Shown here: positions 60,005 to 64,000 of the stretch, piece after piece | How positions within the stretch are numbered: position 1 is the stretch's first letter | How the letters are laid out: every line of letters starts with the position of its first letter | Assembly: GCF_001050345.1 (NCBI RefSeq) | Contig: NZ_LFMW01000018.1 | Location: 1-64,000, forward strand | Direction: 5' to 3' | Length of the DNA: 64,000 bases | Source of the DNA: Pseudomonas fildesensis | GTDB taxonomy: Bacteria; Pseudomonadota; Gammaproteobacteria; Pseudomonadales; Pseudomonadaceae | Position numbers and translations under genes: made by a program | The notes under the pieces: generated by a model | The model's database searches: none | What the model was told of the DNA's origin: nothing | What the model saw: the letters and a program-made list of their open reading frames with translations, nothing else

Positions 60005-61295
60005 GGAAAAACTCCAGCATGGCGTCGGCGTTGACGCGGTAATTGAGGTTGCCGCAATGGCCGCCCAGCGGGTAGACGGTCAAGCGATCGCCGAAGGTTT
60101 TACGCAAAAAGCCGAGGTCGCCCGGGCCGAGGATCACATCGTCGGCGTTGTGCATGACGGCGATTTTCGGGCTGTCGTGCAGGTAGTCCTTGAGGGCGTA
60201 CAGGCTGACCTGATCGATCAGCTGCAACAGGCTGCCGCCGTCGGAGCGCGCGCGCCACATCGGGATCACTTGCTCGGTGAGGTAGCAGTCGAAGTCGCAT
60301 TGCAGCGCACGCTTGAGGAATGGCGTGAGGCTGGTGCCTTCGGTGATCGGGTACTTCGGCGGGATGATCAGGCCGCGGCGGTTGATCAGGTCCGACGTGA
60401 AGGCGATGTCGGCGGCCGAGAAGCGGAACGAGGTGCCGATCAGCATGGCCATCTGTTCGTTGGTCAGGTGCTGCTTGGAGTTCTGGAAGTCGTAGAGCAG
60501 GGCATCGTTGAGGTCGATGTAGCCCTTTTGCTGGAAGTAGCGGGTCAGCTTGTTAAGCACCAGCTCATAAAAAGTGGTGGTGTTGTTGATGCCCTTGACC
60601 TCGGTCTGTACCAGCTTGTCGAGGTTGGTGATCGAGGTATACAGGTTGACCGGCGGGTTGAGCAGCAGCACTTTCTTGAAGTTGAAGCTGCGGCGGGTCT
60701 CGTCGAGCTTGCTGACAAACGCCGCGTCCAGCGCGCCGAGGCTGTAGCCGGTGAGGTAGAAGTCGGTGACCGGCAGCGAGGCGTTTTGTGCACGCACGGC
60801 CTGCATCACGCGGTACATGTCTTCGGCGTCTTCCTGGGTCACGCCCGGTGTGGCGAAGCGCGAGGCGGCGCTGATGAAGTCGAAGCTGGTGGGCGACGAC
60901 AGTTGCACTACATGGTAGCCAGCCTGGTAATACAGCTTTTTCAGGTATTCGTTGATGCTGCTGTCAAACCGCGCGCCGGTGCCGGCAATGAGGAAAATCA
61001 GCGGTGCGGCGCGATCCTGCTTGGCAATGCGGTAAGTGAGTTTCTTCACTGCCCAGAAGTTGTCCGGCAGGCTGAACTCGCGCTCGGGGCGCATGTTCAG
61101 GGTGTAGTCGGATTGGTTGATCTCGTCATCGGTCGGCAACGTGGGCCGAAGGTCAGGCGGGGTGGTCGCGATGGTCGCTTCGAACGGATTGGTCAAAGGG
61201 TAGCCATAGCTGGCCTGGTCGATATCGACGGCCAGTGCTGACGCACTCAAAAAAAGGCTGCCCAGCAAGGCAGCACAGCGCAAGGAACGGAGCAT
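59997..61295 (-). CDS. Exported alpha/beta-hydrolase-like protein, operon with mlaA
   Basis: The protein has 432 aa. A signal peptide (to about SALA-VDIDQ) is followed by an alpha/beta-hydrolase-like core with FLIAGTGARFDSS (oxyanion region), nucleophile elbow TGYSLGALDAAF and late histidine in PLGGHCGNLNYRV. Homologues are sometimes annotated as serine/threonine kinases, for which I see no kinase motif. Coupling with MlaA suggests an envelope lipid role, which is inference. Confidence 0.8.
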   Translation of the reverse strand: MLRSLRCAALLGSLFLSASALAVDIDQASYGYPLTNPFEATIATTPPDLRPTLPTDDEINQSDYTLNMRPEREFSLPDNFWAVKKLTYRIAKQDRAAPLIFLIAGTGARFDSSINEYLKKLYYQAGYHVVQLSSPTSFDFISAASRFATPGVTQEDAEDMYRVMQAVRAQNASLPVTDFYLTGYSLGALDAAFVSKLDETRRSFNFKKVLLLNPPVNLYTSITNLDKLVQTEVKGINNTTTFYELVLNKLTRYFQQKGYIDLNDALLYDFQNSKQHLTNEQMAMLIGTSFRFSAADIAFTSDLINRRGLIIPPKYPITEGTSLTPFLKRALQCDFDCYLTEQVIPMWRARSDGGSLLQLIDQVSLYALKDYLHDSPKIAVMHNADDVILGPGDLGFLRKTFGDRLTVYPLGGHCGNLNYRVNADAMLEFFRG

Positions 61296-61530
61296 GACTT
61301 AATCCCTAAGAGGAAACGTGCTTAATGAAGTTCGCAGGCTATGACCACCGCGTTGCCACCGAAGTGCCAGCCTTCGGCACGAAAAGTCGGAAAAAACGTC
61401 GGAATCGGGGTAATAGTAGCCAGACGATACACTTTGGCACGCAAAGGTGAACACTAATTGTGTATATGCGCCTTGCTAACGGCCGCCGTCGCATTAAGCT
61501 GAGCGCCGTTTTTGCCTATCGGAGTGCCCC

Positions 61531-61899
61531 ATGTCCCGTCGCTTACCGCTGATCCTGCTGCTTATTGCCCTGCCGTTATGGCTCGCCGCCAGTTATGGCG
61601 CACGTTACGGCTTTATGGAGGATGGCCAGTGGGTCGGCATCTGTGCCGATGAGGCCAGCCGCTGGGAATGCCAGGTGCGTTCGAACCTGGGCTTGATGAT
61701 TCACTTCAAGGTGTTGGGCTGGGCGGCGCTGATCACGTCGGTGTTGGCGTTTGTTGTGCCGGGCCGTTCGGGGTGGGGGTTGGCGGTGTTGGCGCTGGTG
61801 TTCGGGTTGCCGGCGCTGGCGTTGTACAACACCACCTTTGCGGTGTTTGCGGTGGTGATTGCGGGGTTGCGGTTGGTCAGGGGGGCTCGCATCGGCTGA
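61531..61899 (+). CDS. Small predicted membrane protein
   Basis: The protein has 122 aa: an N-terminal helix (about 5-22), a cysteine-containing periplasmic loop (GICADEASRWECQVRSN) and two C-terminal helices. No family is recognised. It is divergent from the mlaA operon. Confidence 0.75.
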   Translation: MSRRLPLILLLIALPLWLAASYGARYGFMEDGQWVGICADEASRWECQVRSNLGLMIHFKVLGWAALITSVLAFVVPGRSGWGLAVLALVFGLPALALYNTTFAVFAVVIAGLRLVRGARIG

Positions 61900-61986
61900 T
61901 AGGGCATCACTGCAACTGAACCTGTGGCCAGGGAGCTTGTTCTCGTGGCGGGTTCCGGGTTGGCTGTGTTCTGTAGGTTGATTGAG

Positions 61987-62900
61987 TGTATATCCGTTAT
62001 TTAGGCGACGGCCTCCTATGGTTCCGCTCTTACAGCGGGTCACTTTTGGAAAGACCCAAAAGTAACCAAAAGGTCTTCGCCCCACCACTCGGCACCTCGC
62101 CTAGGCTCGGTGTGCCCGCACGCAGGCTTGAATCCGTGGGCCGCCGCGATGGGCCATCCTTGGCCCAGCGCGGCTAACCCGGCGTCCTGCCGGGTTACCC
62201 ACGGATTCAAACCTGCGTGCGGCCAGCGTGGTTAACGGGGCGCTTCAGATCAAGATCAACAGCAGATCAAAAGCAGAGCACGGCGGCCTAGTAGCCGACC
62301 TGAGTGGTAGAAGCAAAGGCCAGATCAACAGCGGCGGTGTGCTTTTGATTTGATGTATGGAGATCCAAATGTGGGAGGCGGGTGCGTTGCAACGACTCGA
62401 CTTGCTCCCCATTGCAGTGGGTCAGCTATAAATAAGCTGGCTGACACACTGCAATGGGGAGCAAGTCGAATCTTCGCACCGCCCCTCCCACATAAACCGA
62501 GATCGGCTTCCGGTATCAGGTCGGCTGTCAGGCCGCCTCGGCTTTGCTTTTGACCTACACCACTCAGGTCGGCTACCAGGCCGCCGTGCTCTGCTTTTGA
62601 TCTGTTCTTGATCTTGATCTTAGGCGCCCCGTTAACCACGCTGGCCGAACGCAGGTATTACGGAGCGGGTAAACCGGCAGGACGCCGGTTTAGCCGCGAC
62701 GGGGCAGGGACGCCCCGTCGCGGCGGCCCGCTTCGTGATGCCGGAGTGAGGGCACACCGAGCCTAAGCGAGGTGCCGAGTGGTGGGGCAAGAGCCCTTTT
62801 GGTTACTTTTGGCTGGGCCGGCATTCCGGGCTCTTTTCCAAAAGTGACCCGCCGTAAGGGCGGAACCATAGGAGGCCGTTGCCGAAACAACGGATATGCA
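61987..62900. repeat. Giant imperfect palindrome (about 0.9 kb)
   Basis: Both arms carry the same series of blocks in mirror order. These are CGGCCTCCTATGGTTCCGC, GGGTCACTTTTGGAA, CAAAAGTAACCAAAAG, GCCCCACCACTCGGCACCTC, GGCTCGGTGTGCCC, a variable Pro-like GC block, CCAGCGTGGTTAACGGGGCG, GATCAAGATCAA and AGCAGAGCACGGCGGCCT. A REPIN occupies the middle. There is no credible gene in 61900-62933. Confidence 0.85.
62369..62493. repeat. REPIN of the longer class at the centre of the palindrome
   Basis: ATGTGGGAGGCGGGTGCG and CGACTCGACTTGCTCCCC at the left face GGGGAGCAAGTCGAATCTTC and GCACCGCCCCTCCCACAT at the right. An inner stem, CATTGCAGTG / CACTGCAATG, lies in between. Confidence 0.85.
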
Positions 62901-62933
62901 CACAGCGGTCCCGCAACGCCTGCGATAGCGACC

Positions 62934-64000
62934 TTAACCCTTGCGCACCCGCAAGCACCGCCACAACGCCACAACCATCAATACACTGACCAGCGCCCAA
63001 CCCCATGCCTGCTGGTTCAGCAACCCTTCGCGGTACAGCTGCGGCGCAATGCCCGCACCGATAATGAAGGCCAGCAGCGCAATCTCCCTCCGTGGCCCGG
63101 TCACCGGGCGAACCAGGTACACCAGGGCCGGCAGCACCAGCGCCGCACTCGGGAAGCTGCGGTAGCGCGGGTCAAACACCAGCGCCAGCATCATCACGGC
63201 ACCGGCAAACCCGGCGATTGCCACCAGCCAGCCCGCACGTTGCTCCAGCCAGTTGAAGGCCCGCTCGCGCCAACCGTCCCGGGCACTCAGGGCCAGGGCG
63301 GCGTGGGCCAGTACCAGCAGGTTCAACACCATCAGCAATCCGGCCCAGACCCATTCGTCGTTGAAGCGCGCGGTCACGCGGGTCAGTTCGGCCCAGGTGC
63401 CAATCGAACAGGCTGCCACTGCACCCAGCAGCGGCAGGGCAAACGCGGCACGGGTTGTGCGAACACGCCCACCCAGCACCAACGTGCCCAGCAGAATAAT
63501 CCCGCCGACGCCCAACCAAAGCGGCCAGTACGGCACGTTGGTCACCGGGCCGGCGAGGATGCCCTTGTCCTGGCGATCTGCATCGAACAAGCCCCAGTAA
63601 CCGCCGACGGCACCCTCACTGGCACGCTTCCACGGCTGGTCAAAGGCTTCGATCAGGTTGTAATGCCAGCCATTGGCTTCGGCCATGGCCACGAAACCGC
63701 GCATGAATTTGGCCTCATTGACCCGGCTCGGTACGGCAGTTTCGCGCTGGCGGCCTTCGCTGGGCCAGCCGGTTTCGCCGATCATCACGTCCTTGGGCGC
63801 GAACTTGTTGCCGAACGTCTGGCGTACATCGCCGACATGCTTGAGCGCCTGGTCGATGCCCGACGGGTCATCTTCCCAGTACGGCAGCAGGTGAATCGTC
63901 AGGAAGTCCACCGCCGGTGCGATTTCCGGGTGTTGCAGCCAGAACTCCCAGACGTCGGCGTAGGTGACCGGCTGCTTGATCTGGCTTTTGACTTTATGGA
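62934..64000 (-). CDS. Glycoside hydrolase family 17-like protein with C-terminal membrane helices (cut by window edge)
   Basis: At least 355 residues are visible, and the N-terminus lies beyond the window. The first part has GH17-like features (WLQHPEIAPAVDFLTIHLLPYWED and nucleophile Glu in DVMIGETGWPSEG). Then come about eight membrane helices. Similar Pseudomonas proteins are called beta-(1,3)-glucan/beta-1,6-glucan synthesis proteins or NdvB-related. It is probably active in periplasmic glucan modification, which is inferred from family. Confidence 0.8.
   Translation of the reverse strand, partial: HKVKSQIKQPVTYADVWEFWLQHPEIAPAVDFLTIHLLPYWEDDPSGIDQALKHVGDVRQTFGNKFAPKDVMIGETGWPSEGRQRETAVPSRVNEAKFMRGFVAMAEANGWHYNLIEAFDQPWKRASEGAVGGYWGLFDADRQDKGILAGPVTNVPYWPLWLGVGGIILLGTLVLGGRVRTTRAAFALPLLGAVAACSIGTWAELTRVTARFNDEWVWAGLLMVLNLLVLAHAALALSARDGWRERAFNWLEQRAGWLVAIAGFAGAVMMLALVFDPRYRSFPSAALVLPALVYLVRPVTGPRREIALLAFIIGAGIAPQLYREGLLNQQAWGWALVSVLMVVALWRCLRVRKG

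Noticed and set aside
59997..61295. Annotation as serine/threonine protein kinase
   Set aside because: No kinase P-loop, HRD or DFG motif. A GYSLGA nucleophile elbow and signal peptide fit a hydrolase-like exported protein.
62325..62639. 104-codon frame inside the giant palindrome
   Set aside because: It reads through REPIN and repeat blocks, so its translation mirrors repeat sequence.
1..64000. CRISPR arrays and tRNA or rRNA genes
   Set aside because: No regularly spaced identical repeats with unique spacers were seen, and no cloverleaf or rRNA signature was recognised. The repeats present are REP-type palindromes.

Overview
The window is a chromosomal segment from a Pseudomonas, most likely of the P. 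fluorescens group. This rests on high-GC coding sequence, P. fluorescens-type REP palindromes (cores of the GTGGGAGGGGGCTTGCTCCCGAT and GTGGCGAGGGAGCTTGCTCCCG types), and gene order. The block htpX-alaA-msrB-gpx-ospR-sagS matches the P. aeruginosa PA2830-PA2824 neighbourhood as I remember it.

Layout. 1-170: edge of an IS3-family element. 217-8206: htpX, alaA, msrB, a peroxide-responsive gpx-ospR pair with two OhrR-type operator palindromes, a SagS-like hybrid kinase, a DUF815 ATPase and free-methionine sulfoxide reductase. 8246-19688: a BvgS-like hybrid sensor kinase and its LuxR-type response regulator, with the kinase gene cut in two by a 7.2 kb AT-rich integrative mobilizable element (9683-16860). 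19930-24205: a receiver-only protein, a dGTPase-like protein, an EAL phosphodiesterase and a YqjD/YqjE-type membrane stress cluster. 24552-32171: an ammonium channel, a CPA2 antiporter, small proteins, a pseudouridine synthase and molybdenum cofactor genes (mobA, moaB, moeA). 32374-41850: an FlhB-like protein and a FliK-like protein, then the complete cytochrome c maturation operon ccmABCDEFGHI. 42013-48074: a DUF3077 protein with a structured leader, an orphan phnN with a phnP stub, a divergent ArsR/P450 pair, a HicAB module, an MFS exporter and an exported protein. 48209-51050: sulfate-binding protein, ion channel and urea transporter. 51189-57957: glyoxylate carboligase pathway (gcl, hyi, glxR, ttuD and a collapsed pyruvate kinase remnant) with a divergent GlcG-like gene and a GclR-like TetR regulator. 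58248-64000: DUF808 protein, MlaA, an alpha/beta-hydrolase-like exported protein, a membrane protein, a 0.9 kb near-palindrome and a truncated GH17-like protein.

The most interesting object is the integrative element. It encodes a large serine recombinase, an accessory protein, a MOB relaxase with the histidine-triad motif, a separate HUH rolling-circle replication endonuclease and a single lipoprotein cargo gene. Its insertion point lies in the codons just after the H-box (SHEIRTPMNA / VIGM) of the histidine kinase. Removing one copy of the shared TGC restores a perfect reading frame of about 1215 residues, which gives near base-level evidence for the boundaries. Reconstructed attB and attP are both dyad-symmetric around the same GC step. 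Targeting a segment conserved across hybrid kinases, with integration knocking out a two-component system, is the candidate undescribed system here.

Other points worth attention are the OspR operator pair, the TTGTATACAA pair between gcl and glcG, the DUF3077 leader RNA, the internally deleted pyruvate kinase, the phnP stub and the giant palindrome with a REPIN at its centre.
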